Shown: positions 33,795-43,288 of the stretch, in pieces | How positions within the stretch are numbered: the stretch's first letter is position 1 | How the letters are laid out: each line of letters begins with the position of its first letter | Source of the DNA: Flavobacterium celericrescens | GTDB taxonomy: Bacteria; Bacteroidota; Bacteroidia; Flavobacteriales; Flavobacteriaceae | Assembly: GCF_011392075.1 (NCBI RefSeq) | Contig: NZ_JAAJBV010000005.1 | Span: 124,001-188,000, forward strand | DNA: 64,000 nucleotides | Reading direction: 5' to 3' | Translations under genes and position numbers: made by a program | Notes under the pieces: generated by a model | Databases searched by the model: none | Told to the model about the DNA's origin: nothing | The model's input: only the letters and a program-made list of their open reading frames with translations

Positions 33795-36032
33795 TTAAAA
33801 TTTTACTTTGACAGTAATCGGTTTTCCGTTTCTTAAAATTGTAACATCTTTTTCATCACCAGCAGTTAATTTTGCTAAACAATCCATATAACCATATACT
33901 TCTTTGATTTCGCAATCGCCAATTTTTATTAAAATATCACCTTCTAAAATCCCCGCGGCATGAGCAGGACGATTTTCAGTTACACCATCAATATGCAATC
34001 CATCTCCATGATCAGTATAATCTGGCATAATGCCTAAGGTTACTTTGTATTTTGGAGCTGTTTTTCCTGCATTCATTGCAGTTTTTGTGAATTCAATTTT
34101 GTCTAAAGTTGCAATTTCATTCGATACTCTAAATACATAATCAACAATATTTCTCACACCATAATAATTGATTTTATCTTCATCATCGCTAGGTTTGTGA
34201 TAATCATCATGTGTACCTGTAAAGAAATACAACACCGGAATATCTTTTAGATAAAAAGAGGTATGATCTGATGGCCCTTGACCAGTATTGTCTAAAGTAA
34301 CATTGAATCCTGCGGGTTTGTTTTTGGTTACAATATTTGAAAAATCAGGTGCTGTTCCAATGCCGCCAACAACTAGACTTTTGTCTTTATCTAAGCGACC
34401 AATCATATCCATATTTATCATAGTAACTACATTAGGATATAATGTTTTTAATGTTTCAGCCATGTGTTTTGAACCAATTAAACCATCTTCTTCGCCAGAA
34501 AATAAAGCAAAAATATAGTTTACATTTTCTTTGGTTTTATTTTGAGAAAACATACGTGCTAATTCTAATACACCTGCTACACCAGAAGCATTATCATCAG
34601 CGCCATTGTGAATTTCTCCAGTAGCATTTGGTTTGGTTGAATGATTGTGTTCGTTTAATCCTAAATGGTCATAATGCGCTCCAATTACAATTGTTTTAGA
34701 TGCTTTATTATCAAGATATGCAATAACATTTGTTCCGCTATTAGATTTGTCATCAGCAGCGTTTGTGCTGTGCGGATTAACTTTTACTTTGTAATTAAAT
34801 GTTTGTAAATAGGATTTATTTGCATAGGGTTTTAATCCCAAGGCTTTGAATTCTTTTACAATGTATTCTGCAGCTTTTTTCTCTCCTACAGAACCAGTTA
34901 AACGACCTTGTAATTCGTCTGAAGATAAATAAGAAATATGCTTTTTTAATGATTTTGGTTGCGCAATTTCAGCAGCATCACCTTCGACCCAATCAGCAAT
35001 AAACACATTGGTTTCTCTTGGTTTACTTTGCATTCTATTGCTAGAGAAAACTAATTTTTTCCCATCAGGTGAAAACATTGGGAAAGCATTAAATTCACTA
35101 TTCCAAGTAATTTGTTGTAAATTTTCTCCATCAATGTCAATCATAAATAATTGAAAATCATAACCTCTTGTTGAGTGATGGTTTGAAGAAAAAATAATTT
35201 TCTTATCTGATGGATGAAAGTAAGGAGCCCAGTTGGCTTTACCTAAATGTGTAATTTGTTTCAAGTCAGAACCATCAATATTACAGGTGTGAATTTCCAT
35301 TTCAGATGGAGCAACTAAGTTTTGGGCTAACAAATCTTTATATTCTTTGATTGCTTCGGCTGTTTTTGGTCGTGAAGAACGAAATACTAATTTTTTACTA
35401 TCGTGTGAAAAGAAACAACCACCATCATATCCCAATCCAAAAGTAATTTGTTTTAAATTACTTCCATCGATATCCATGGTGTATAATTCTAAATCACCAC
35501 TTCTAATACTTGTGAAAGCAATTTTTTTACCATCAGGCGAAACAACAGCTTCTGCATCATAACCTGGAGTATTTGTTAATTGTTTAGTAATATTCCCTTT
35601 TAAATCGGCAATATAAATATCAAATTCTGGATAAATTGCCCATAAATATTTTCCGTCAATTGGTTTTGGAGGAGCAGGACACGCATGGTCTGCTGCGTGA
35701 GTGGAAGCATATAAAATATGTTGTCCGTCTGGCATATAATATGAACAAGTAGTTCTTCCTTTTCCTGTCGAAACTAATTGAAGACTTTTTTCATTAAATT
35801 CTTGTGCTTGTAAATCCAACATGAAAATTTGGTCACATGAAACACCAAATGCTTTGTTAGTTACTTGAAGTGTTAATTTATCTCCTTTTGGACTAAAATA
35901 AGCTTCCGCATTATCTCCGCCAAAAGTTAATTGTTTGATGTTTTTTAAATGTTTTTCTTGTCCAAAACTTGTTATTGATGCAAAAATCAATAAAATCAAT
36001 AAACCATTTTGTTTGAAATTTGATTGGAACAT
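33795..36032 (-). CDS. Secreted M28 aminopeptidase with TolB-like propeller and PDZ domain
   Basis: A 745-residue secreted zinc peptidase. A signal peptide (about 1-25) is followed by a TolB/PD40 propeller (30-350) with repeated GKK(I/L)(A/V)F(T/S)S motifs. The M28 catalytic domain spans about 360-625, with metal residues in GAHYDHLG, GADDNASGVAG, SGEEDGLIGS, DMIGRLD and GQGPSDHTSFY. A PDZ domain closes the protein (about 660-745; GVTENRPAHAAGILEGDILIKIG). It probably trims peptides outside the inner membrane. Monocistronic with terminator. Confidence 0.93.
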   Translation of the reverse strand: MFQSNFKQNGLLILLIFASITSFGQEKHLKNIKQLTFGGDNAEAYFSPKGDKLTLQVTNKAFGVSCDQIFMLDLQAQEFNEKSLQLVSTGKGRTTCSYYMPDGQHILYASTHAADHACPAPPKPIDGKYLWAIYPEFDIYIADLKGNITKQLTNTPGYDAEAVVSPDGKKIAFTSIRSGDLELYTMDIDGSNLKQITFGLGYDGGCFFSHDSKKLVFRSSRPKTAEAIKEYKDLLAQNLVAPSEMEIHTCNIDGSDLKQITHLGKANWAPYFHPSDKKIIFSSNHHSTRGYDFQLFMIDIDGENLQQITWNSEFNAFPMFSPDGKKLVFSSNRMQSKPRETNVFIADWVEGDAAEIAQPKSLKKHISYLSSDELQGRLTGSVGEKKAAEYIVKEFKALGLKPYANKSYLQTFNYKVKVNPHSTNAADDKSNSGTNVIAYLDNKASKTIVIGAHYDHLGLNEHNHSTKPNATGEIHNGADDNASGVAGVLELARMFSQNKTKENVNYIFALFSGEEDGLIGSKHMAETLKTLYPNVVTMINMDMIGRLDKDKSLVVGGIGTAPDFSNIVTKNKPAGFNVTLDNTGQGPSDHTSFYLKDIPVLYFFTGTHDDYHKPSDDEDKINYYGVRNIVDYVFRVSNEIATLDKIEFTKTAMNAGKTAPKYKVTLGIMPDYTDHGDGLHIDGVTENRPAHAAGILEGDILIKIGDCEIKEVYGYMDCLAKLTAGDEKDVTILRNGKPITVKVKF

Positions 36033-36077
36033 ATAATTTTATTTGTAATTAATATAAATAGAGTGCGAATATACAAA

Positions 36078-36106
36078 AAAAACAAGCATTCAAAATGCTT
36101 GTTTTT
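36078..36106 (-). terminator. Rho-independent terminator of pepT
   Basis: 13-bp perfect stem (36078-36090 with 36094-36106), three-base loop, T-run on the minus strand. Confidence 0.88.
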
Positions 36107-36136
36107 GCAATAATTGTCTCAAAAAGAGTTGTTTTA

Positions 36137-37381
36137 TTATTTCTTTGTACTAGCAGTAATTTCGGCAATTTTTACAATTACTTCAGTTGCTTTTACCATG
36201 CTTTCAACAGGTACATATTCGTATTTTCCATGAAAATTATGTCCACCTGCAAAAATATTTGGACATGGTAAGCCTTTGTAAGATAATTGACAACCATCGG
36301 TTCCACCACGAATAGGCTTAATTAATGGTTTGATGCCTAGTTCTTTCATTGCTTTTTCAGCAATTTCTACAATATGAAAAACAGGCTTTACTTTTTCTTT
36401 CATATTATAATATTGGTCTTTTACTTCGGCAATTACAATTTCATCACCAAATTGTTTTTTCCATTTTTTATTGAATTTCACAGCTAAATCTTGAACAAAT
36501 TCTTTTCTGTCTTTGAATTTTTTAGCACTGTGATCGCGTATAATTAACTCAACAACAGTTTCTTCAATGCTTCCAGTAATTCCTACTACATGATAAAATC
36601 CTTCATATCCTTTGGTCTTTTCTGGAATTTCATTCTTTGGCAACTTAGCAATATACTGATTGGCTAATAGCATCGAGTTAATCATTTTTCCTTTAGCATA
36701 GCCTGGATGTACACTTTTTCCTTTGAATGTGATTTTAGCACCAGCCGCATTAAAATTTTCGTATTCTAGTTCACCAATTTGACTTCCGTCCATCGTGTAC
36801 GCCCATTCGCAGCCAAATTGTTCTACATCAAATTTATGTGCACCACGACCAATTTCTTCATCTGGCGTAAATCCTACACGAATTTTTCCGTGTTTAATTT
36901 CTGGATGCTGAATTAAATATTCCATTGCCGACATAATTTCGGTGATTCCAGCTTTATCATCAGCGCCTAAAAGCGTTGTTCCGTCTGTTGTAATTAAAGT
37001 TTGACCTTTATATTGTAATAAATCTTTGAAATAACTTGGAGATAGTACAATATTTTGTTTTTTATTTAAAACAATATCACCACCATCATAATTTTTTACA
37101 ATTTGAGGTTTTACATTAGCGCCTGTAAAATCAGGTGTTGTGTCATAATGGGCCACAAAACCAATTGTAGGCACTTTATGTTTTACATTACTTTCAAGAG
37201 TAGCCATTACGTATCCATTTTTATCTATGGTTACCTCGGTCATTCCCATTGCTTTTAACTCTTTAACTAAAAGATTAGCAAGGTCTAGTTGTTTTTTTGT
37301 ACTTGGTGTAGTTTCTGAATTTGGGTCAGATTCTGTATCAATAGTTACGTAGCTTATAAAGCGATCGATTATATGTTGCAT
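36137..37381 (-). CDS. pepT: Peptidase T (tripeptide aminopeptidase)
   Basis: A 414-residue cytoplasmic zinc exopeptidase of family M20B that removes the N-terminal residue of tripeptides. Metal and catalytic motifs: AHYDTTPDF (His, Asp), LLGADDKAG (bridging Asp), TPDEEIGRG (catalytic Glu-Glu), YTMDGS, and the C-terminal [15 protein letters not shown]. Length is typical. An exact -7 element TACATTTG is at 37400-37407 on the minus strand. Confidence 0.96.
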   Translation of the reverse strand: MQHIIDRFISYVTIDTESDPNSETTPSTKKQLDLANLLVKELKAMGMTEVTIDKNGYVMATLESNVKHKVPTIGFVAHYDTTPDFTGANVKPQIVKNYDGGDIVLNKKQNIVLSPSYFKDLLQYKGQTLITTDGTTLLGADDKAGITEIMSAMEYLIQHPEIKHGKIRVGFTPDEEIGRGAHKFDVEQFGCEWAYTMDGSQIGELEYENFNAAGAKITFKGKSVHPGYAKGKMINSMLLANQYIAKLPKNEIPEKTKGYEGFYHVVGITGSIEETVVELIIRDHSAKKFKDRKEFVQDLAVKFNKKWKKQFGDEIVIAEVKDQYYNMKEKVKPVFHIVEIAEKAMKELGIKPLIKPIRGGTDGCQLSYKGLPCPNIFAGGHNFHGKYEYVPVESMVKATEVIVKIAEITASTKK

Positions 37382-37451
37382 GAATTTTTAAAATTTATAC
37401 AAATGTACAAATTCAAATGATATTGTAATGATGCGTTTTTATAAAAAAATG

Positions 37452-37459
37452 TATCTTTG
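37452..37459 (+). promoter_or_regulatory. -7 element of the class V PLP enzyme gene
   Basis: TATCTTTG, exact consensus, 18 bases before ATG 37478. Confidence 0.6.
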
Positions 37460-37477
37460 GAATCAAATTAGAATGCA

Positions 37478-38965
37478 ATGATTACTACAGCAACTACAAC
37501 GGAATTAGAACGTTATTTTAGTACTTTTAGAAAAGATATTATTGGTATCAATCAATCGTTTATTTCTCCATTCGGGGAACAAAAAATTATATACACAGAT
37601 TGGACCGCTAGCGGTAGATTGTATCGTCCTATAGAGGAAAAATTAATGAATGATTTCGGACCTTTTGTTGCAAATACTCATACTGAAACCACAGTATCTG
37701 GAACTGCTATGACAATGGCATATCATGAAGCTCGTCATATCATTAAACACCATGTCAATGCAAATACAGATGATATTCTCATTACAGACGGCACAGGAAT
37801 GACTGGTGTAGTGAATAAATTTCAGCGCATTTTGGGACTTCGTATTGCTGAAAATTTAAAAGAATTTACTTCAATTCCTGAAGCATTAAAACCGATAGTT
37901 TTCATTTCTCACATGGAACATCATTCTAATCAAACGTCTTGGTTAGAAACTATTGCTGATGTAGAAGTAATTCCTGCTAATGATGAAGGATTATTTTGCA
38001 TAAATGAATTTAAACAATTATTAGAAAAATATAAACACAGAAGTTTTAAAATCGCATCCATTACTTCTTGTTCTAATGTAACCGGAATAAAAACACCTTA
38101 TCATGAAATTGCTAAAATAATGCACCAAAATAATGGTGTTTGTTTTGTTGATTTTGCATGTTCAGGGCCTTATGTAACAATTGATATGCATCCTGAAGAT
38201 GCTGAAAGCTATTTGGACGCAATTTTCTTTTCGCCACATAAATTTTTAGGTGGTCCTGGCACTTCGGGAGTGTTGATTTTTAATAAAAACTTATACAAAA
38301 ATAATGTACCCGATTGCCCAGGTGGTGGAACAGTAAGTTGGACAAACCCATGGGGGGAGCATAAATATATTGACAATATAGAAGATAGAGAAGATGGCGG
38401 TACTCCAGGTTTTTTACAAGTGATTAAAACAGCTTTAGCAATTCAGTTGAAAGAAAAAATGGGCGTTCAAAATATTCTAGACAGAGAACATGAACTTGTA
38501 GATTATATTTTTTCAGAATTAAATTCAATTGATAATTTACACATTTTAGCCAATCAACACCAAGATAGGTTAGGTGTAATTTCTTTTTACATTGATGATT
38601 TGCATTATAATTTAGGAGTAAAATTATTGAATGATAAATTCGGTATTCAAACGCGTGGTGGATGCAGTTGCGCAGGAACTTATGGACATTATTTATTGCA
38701 TGTTGATCAAGAAACTTCACATAATTTAGTGTGCCAAATTAGTTCAGGAGATTTAATTCAAAAACCAGGGTGGATTAGAATGTCTATTCATCCAACAACT
38801 ACAACCGAAGAAATTCAATATGTATGCGAAAGCATCAAAGCCTTAGCCTCTAATCATAAAGAATGGAAGTTAGATTATAATTATAATGCTAAAACAAATG
38901 AATTTACACATAAAAATGCGCTAAATTCTGAAAAGCAAATGGTTGAAAATTGGTTTAAAGTTTAG
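37478..38965 (+). CDS. Aminotransferase class V-fold PLP enzyme
   Basis: A 495-residue PLP enzyme. The cofactor lysine is in DAIFFSPHKFLGGPGTSG (about residue 259); phosphate and ring contacts lie in GTGMTG (about 110) and CSNVTG. A conserved cysteine-rich loop, RGGCSCAGTYGHYLL (about 395), resembles the active-site cysteine loop of cysteine desulfurases, but the sequence is longer than IscS or SufS (about 400). It may act on a sulfur-containing or other amino acid; the exact substrate is not clear. Its stop codon overlaps that of the converging acyltransferase gene. Confidence 0.88.
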   Translation: MITTATTTELERYFSTFRKDIIGINQSFISPFGEQKIIYTDWTASGRLYRPIEEKLMNDFGPFVANTHTETTVSGTAMTMAYHEARHIIKHHVNANTDDILITDGTGMTGVVNKFQRILGLRIAENLKEFTSIPEALKPIVFISHMEHHSNQTSWLETIADVEVIPANDEGLFCINEFKQLLEKYKHRSFKIASITSCSNVTGIKTPYHEIAKIMHQNNGVCFVDFACSGPYVTIDMHPEDAESYLDAIFFSPHKFLGGPGTSGVLIFNKNLYKNNVPDCPGGGTVSWTNPWGEHKYIDNIEDREDGGTPGFLQVIKTALAIQLKEKMGVQNILDREHELVDYIFSELNSIDNLHILANQHQDRLGVISFYIDDLHYNLGVKLLNDKFGIQTRGGCSCAGTYGHYLLHVDQETSHNLVCQISSGDLIQKPGWIRMSIHPTTTTEEIQYVCESIKALASNHKEWKLDYNYNAKTNEFTHKNALNSEKQMVENWFKV

Positions 38966-39834
38966 TTTTTCATGTATTTCCAACGCTTGTGCGTCCATAA
39001 ATAAAATTCCGGTGCTTCATGAATTTGTTCTTCAACAAGTTGTAAAAATCTATCCGTAATATCATAATTTGGAACTGATTTAGCATCATTGGAAAGCAAT
39101 TCAAAACTAGCTTCATAGTATCCTCTTTTAATTTTTTTAGTTCTTAAAAAGATAACATTCATGTCAAAACGTTTTGCCAGCATTTCTGCGCCAGTATGAA
39201 CGGGTACAATGTGTCCCATAAATGGTGCCCAATGATAGGCCGCGTTCTTTTTAGGAGATTGGTCGCTGGCAAATCCATATAAGCATAAAAGGCCTTGTTT
39301 ATGATTTTCAGCAATTGTTGGAATAGTCTCTTTTGTAGTAATTAATGCGGCTTTAAATTTTGAACGAATTTTTCGAACCAATTTATCAAAATAAGGGTTT
39401 GCTATTTTTTTGTAAATTCCAAATCCTTTGTATGTAATGTGATAATTCATTGAAATTACCCATTCATAGCTTGCATAGTGCGCACAAAGTAAAGCAATAC
39501 TCTTATTCTGTTTTTCTAATTCATGATATACTTCCAAGTTTGTGAAAGTAAAACGCTTTTCAACTTCTTTTTGAGAAATAGTAAGTGTTTTGATCATTTC
39601 TAAAAACATATCGCATAGGTGACTATAAAACTTTTTTTCGATACTAAGTCTTTCTTTCTCTGATAAATGCGGTAATGCTAAAGCAATATTTGCACGAACA
39701 ACTTTTTTTCTATATCCTATTAAATTGTAGGTCAAAAAATAAACAAAATCAGAAAATAAATAGAAAATAGGAAATGGTAGTATAGAAATTAACCAAAGTA
39801 TCGGATATAATAATAAATAGATAAGTAACTGCAT
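38962..39834 (-). CDS. Lipid A acyltransferase (LpxL/HtrB-like)
   Basis: A 290-residue inner membrane enzyme of the lysophospholipid acyltransferase superfamily, expected to add a secondary acyl chain to lipid A. One N-terminal helix (about 2-35) anchors it. The catalytic H-x4-(D/E) motif is HYASYE (about residue 119). Further conserved blocks are GLLCLYGFASDQSP and MGHIVPVHTGAEMLAKRF. The -7 element TATATTTG is at 39850-39857. The 3' end overlaps the PLP enzyme gene by 4 bases, with no terminator between. Confidence 0.92.
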   Translation of the reverse strand: MQLLIYLLLYPILWLISILPFPIFYLFSDFVYFLTYNLIGYRKKVVRANIALALPHLSEKERLSIEKKFYSHLCDMFLEMIKTLTISQKEVEKRFTFTNLEVYHELEKQNKSIALLCAHYASYEWVISMNYHITYKGFGIYKKIANPYFDKLVRKIRSKFKAALITTKETIPTIAENHKQGLLCLYGFASDQSPKKNAAYHWAPFMGHIVPVHTGAEMLAKRFDMNVIFLRTKKIKRGYYEASFELLSNDAKSVPNYDITDRFLQLVEEQIHEAPEFYLWTHKRWKYMKN

Positions 39835-39914
39835 TCGTATATTTTTTTACAAATATACTTTTTTAGTTCTAAGTTAATTAGCCAAACTATTCTTAAATTT
39901 ACAAAAAAAAGATA

Positions 39915-40541
39915 ATGAATTTTATATTGATTGCACTTATTGTTGCAAACCTACTCATTAGTTATAAAGGATTTAATGACTCATCCTTTTTTAGAAAGCA
40001 CGAATTTCACATTGGAAGTATTAAAGCAGGTGAGCAATTTAGATTATTTACTTCAGGTTTTTTGCATGTTGATTTTCAACATTTGTTTTTTAATATGTTT
40101 ACATTATACTTGTTTGCGCCTTATGTCTTTGGGAACCTTGGTAATTTGTATTTTCTGTATATCTATTTTGGTAGTTTAATTGCTGGAAGTTTACTTACCT
40201 TATATTTTCATAAAAACGATTATTATTATAGAGCCGTTGGAGCTTCTGGAGCCGTTACAGGAATTATTTACAGTGCGATATTATTAGAACCAAATATTTA
40301 TATGTATGGATTTATACCAGGTTATATTTTTGGATTTGGTTATCTGTTATTATCAATTTATGGTATGAAATCAAAAAGCGATAATATTGGACATGTAGCT
40401 CATTTTGGTGGAGCAATTGGTGGTTTTGGAATTACATTAGCACGTGAACCTTATTTGATTACTAACGAACCCGTAACGGTTTTGGCGTTGTTAGTTCCAA
40501 TTGTTGTTTTATTTTTTATGGAAAAAACTAACAAATTATAA
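39915..40541 (+). CDS. Rhomboid-family intramembrane serine protease
   Basis: A 208-residue membrane protease with six helices. The catalytic serine is in GASGAVTGI (about residue 113) and the histidine in HVAHFGGAIGGF (about 160). The L1-loop region includes GFLHVDFQHLFFNMFTLY, in which the HxxFNM-like segment is a family hallmark. It would cleave transmembrane substrates within the inner membrane. Monocistronic or paired with the SIMPL gene that follows 46 bases later. Confidence 0.92.
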   Translation: MNFILIALIVANLLISYKGFNDSSFFRKHEFHIGSIKAGEQFRLFTSGFLHVDFQHLFFNMFTLYLFAPYVFGNLGNLYFLYIYFGSLIAGSLLTLYFHKNDYYYRAVGASGAVTGIIYSAILLEPNIYMYGFIPGYIFGFGYLLLSIYGMKSKSDNIGHVAHFGGAIGGFGITLAREPYLITNEPVTVLALLVPIVVLFFMEKTNKL

Positions 40542-40587
40542 GTTTTGGCACAAAACTTGAAAATGACTAATCATAAAAGAATAGATT

Positions 40588-41280
40588 ATGAAAAAATTAA
40601 TTTTAGTACTAACATTATTGGGAACTATGGTACACGCGCAAGAGGTAAAACAAATACCTCAAATTAGTATTTCTGGAGAAGGAAAAATAAAAGTAACTCC
40701 AGATGAAGCTTTAATTACAGTTTCTGTTGAAAATACAGGAAAAGAAGCTGTAGAAGTGAAAAAGAAAAATGATGAAACTGTTGATAAAGTATTGAAATTA
40801 ATCAAGCAAAAGGGAATTCCAACTGCTGATTATCAAACACAACGTGTGAATTTGTATAAGAACTACGATTATAATACAAAAAAATACAATTATGTAGCGA
40901 ATCAAACTATTACGATTCATTTGAAAGATTTGTCAAAATATGATAAATTAATGATGGATTTAGTTGATAGTGGCATTAATAACATTCAAGGAGTAGAATT
41001 CAAATCGTCAAAAATTAAAGAATTTGAAAAAGAAGCACGAAAAAAAGCCATGCTAGATGCAAAACAAAAAGCTGAAGATTATGTTTCGGTTTTATCTGGT
41101 CAAAAAGTGGGTAAAGCATTATTAATTTCGGATAATTCATATACACATTATCCACAACCTGTTTTTGCAATGGCAAAATCTTCTGACGCAGCTTACGAGC
41201 AAATACCAGAGAGAGAAACTTTAGCAATTGGTGAAATTGAAATTGTAGCAAATGTTTCAGTTACTTTTGTATTAGAGTAA
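40588..41280 (+). CDS. SIMPL-domain (DUF541) secreted protein
   Basis: A 230-residue protein with signal peptide (residues 1-17, VHAQE) and a SIMPL domain typical of BP26/YggE: ISISGEGKIKVTPDEALITVSVENTGKEA, YQTQRVNLYKNYDYNTKKYNYVANQTITI and a C-terminal VSVTFVLE strand. Relatives form ring assemblies in the periplasm, and E. coli YggE lowers oxidative stress. A second SIMPL-like gene occurs at 60366-61280. It ends at a terminator. Confidence 0.92.
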   Translation: MKKLILVLTLLGTMVHAQEVKQIPQISISGEGKIKVTPDEALITVSVENTGKEAVEVKKKNDETVDKVLKLIKQKGIPTADYQTQRVNLYKNYDYNTKKYNYVANQTITIHLKDLSKYDKLMMDLVDSGINNIQGVEFKSSKIKEFEKEARKKAMLDAKQKAEDYVSVLSGQKVGKALLISDNSYTHYPQPVFAMAKSSDAAYEQIPERETLAIGEIEIVANVSVTFVLE

Positions 41281-41298
41281 ACAAATATTTATTTCATT

Positions 41299-41332
41299 AA
41301 AAAAGCCACTACAAATTGTAGTGGCTTTTTTT
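41299..41332. terminator. Bidirectional terminator
   Basis: Stem of about 15 bp (41299-41313 with 41317-41332), GCCACTACA / TGTAGTGGC core, between convergent SIMPL and fadE genes. Confidence 0.88.
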
Positions 41333-41360
41333 AACAAACTAAACCAATTATATCACTGTA

Positions 41361-43151
41361 TTAAAAAGCGTATTTATTTTCGCTAATAATTTTTGCAGCA
41401 ATTTTTTCACGAAGACCAATTACATTTGGCATGTTCGTATATTTTGTAAAACGTTTTAATCCCATTAACATCATGCGTTGTTCATCACCTTCAGAGAAAG
41501 AAACGATTCCTTCTTTTCCTTTTTGAGTCACGATATCTACTGCATGATATAAGTATAATTTTGCCATAGCAATTTGCTCTTGAACTTTGTCTTCGCCTTC
41601 TTTTTTAGCTAATTTCTCCGTTCTAAGAATTGTACTTTCAGCCATGTAAATTTCGATTAAAATATCAGAAGCAGCCATTAATAATTGTTGGTGTGATTCT
41701 AACTCTGGTCCGTATTTTTGAACCGCGGCACCCGCAACCATTAAGAATACTTTTTTCAATTTGGCAATCATTTCCTTTTCTTCAGCAAATAATTCTGAAT
41801 AATCAGGAACATCGAATGATGGAATTCCCATTAATTCTTCAGCCACAGCCATTGCTGGTCCTAATAAATCAACGTGACCTTTCATTGCTTTTTTCACTAA
41901 CATACCAACTGATAACATTCTGTTGATTTCATTAGTTCCTTCGTAAATTCTAGCGATACGAGCATCTCTCCAAGCACTTTCCATTGGCGCATCTTCAGAG
42001 AATCCCATACCACCAAAAATTTGAATTCCTTCGTCTGTACAAGCTTGAACATCTTCAGAAACGGCTACTTTTAAGATGGAACATTCGATTGCGAATTCTT
42101 CAACACCTTTTAATTCTGCTTCTTGGTGTGAATTTCCTTCACTTACTCTAATGTTAATTCTGTTCTCAATATCTGCAGCTGCTCTGTAAGTTGCACTTTC
42201 ACCAGCATAAGCATTTGTTGCCATTTCAGCAATTTTAGCTTGAATTGCTCCAAAACTTGAAATAGGCGTTTTAAACTGAACTCTTTCGTTAGCATAATGT
42301 ACCGCTCCAGTAACTGTTCTACGTTGTGCTTCTAAACAAGCAGCAGCTAATTTAATACGTCCAACATTCAAAGCATTCATTGCAATTTTAAAACCTTCGC
42401 CACGACCTGCCAACATATTTTCTACAGGTACTTTAGTTTCGTTAAAGAAAACCTGACGAGTAGAAGAGGAGCGAATTCCTAATTTATGCTCTTCGTCACC
42501 CATTGAAATTCCGTTTGAAGGATCATTTTCAACGATGAAACCTGTAATGTTTTTATCGTCTTCGATACGAGCGAAAACAATCATTAAATTACAAAAACCA
42601 GCGTTAGAAATCCACATTTTTCCACCAGTGATTTTATAATGCGTTCCATCTTCAGAAAGAACGGCTTTTGTTTTTCCTGAATTTGCATCAGATCCTGCAC
42701 CTGGTTCTGTTAAACAGTATGCTCCAAACCATTCGCCAGAAGCTAATTTTGGTACATATTTTTGTTTTTGCTCTTCAGTTCCGTATAACGTAATTGGCAT
42801 CGTTCCAATTCCAGTGTGCGCTCCAAAAGCAGTTGAAAACGAACCCGTTGCTCCTGAAATATAATCACAAACTAAAACGGTGTTTACAAATCCCATTTCC
42901 ATTCCGCCATAAGCCGCAGGAACAGCAACACTTAAATAACCTAATTCACCAGCTTTACGCATGATGTCTTCGGTTAAAGCGTAATCTTTCTTTTCGAAAC
43001 GTTCTTTGTTTGGCCAAATTTCTTTGTCTACGAATTCGATTACCGAATCACGCATCATAACTTGTTCTTCATTGAAGTCTTCTGGTGTGAAGATGTCTTC
43101 GCATTTTGTTTCTTTTACAAGGAATTGTCCTCCTCTGATGATATCTGACAT
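41361..43151 (-). CDS. fadE: Acyl-CoA dehydrogenase, FadE (Bacillus type)
   Basis: A 596-residue flavin-dependent acyl-CoA dehydrogenase for the first step of beta-oxidation. Domains: N-terminal alpha (to about 150), beta (FGAYCLTEPGAGSDANSGKT, KITGGKMWISN) and C-terminal alpha with QIFGGMGFSEDAP and RIARIYEGTNEINR, plus about 170 extra residues shared with Bacillus FadE (594 residues). It is third in the marR-fadN-fadA-fadE operon, after a 137-base gap that contains a palindromic repeat. Confidence 0.95.
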   Translation of the reverse strand: MSDIIRGGQFLVKETKCEDIFTPEDFNEEQVMMRDSVIEFVDKEIWPNKERFEKKDYALTEDIMRKAGELGYLSVAVPAAYGGMEMGFVNTVLVCDYISGATGSFSTAFGAHTGIGTMPITLYGTEEQKQKYVPKLASGEWFGAYCLTEPGAGSDANSGKTKAVLSEDGTHYKITGGKMWISNAGFCNLMIVFARIEDDKNITGFIVENDPSNGISMGDEEHKLGIRSSSTRQVFFNETKVPVENMLAGRGEGFKIAMNALNVGRIKLAAACLEAQRRTVTGAVHYANERVQFKTPISSFGAIQAKIAEMATNAYAGESATYRAAADIENRINIRVSEGNSHQEAELKGVEEFAIECSILKVAVSEDVQACTDEGIQIFGGMGFSEDAPMESAWRDARIARIYEGTNEINRMLSVGMLVKKAMKGHVDLLGPAMAVAEELMGIPSFDVPDYSELFAEEKEMIAKLKKVFLMVAGAAVQKYGPELESHQQLLMAASDILIEIYMAESTILRTEKLAKKEGEDKVQEQIAMAKLYLYHAVDIVTQKGKEGIVSFSEGDEQRMMLMGLKRFTKYTNMPNVIGLREKIAAKIISENKYAF

Positions 43152-43217
43152 AACTTTTATTTTTTTAGAGAAAAGAAAATCTTAATTTCTATTCATTATT
43201 GGTTAATTATTTTTTTT

Positions 43218-43282
43218 GGAACACAGATTGAAGAAATAAATAAAATTTTAAAAATTTCTCTAATTTTTCTAATCTGTGTTCC
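43218..43282. repeat. 12-bp inverted repeat element between fadA and fadE
   Basis: GGAACACAGATT (43218-43229) and its exact complement (43271-43282) with 41 AT-rich bases between. The minus-strand side is followed by A, not T, so it is not a simple terminator for the operon. It looks like the intergenic AATCTGTG-type repeats common in Flavobacteria, from memory. Confidence 0.6.
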
Positions 43283-43288
43283 TTTTTC

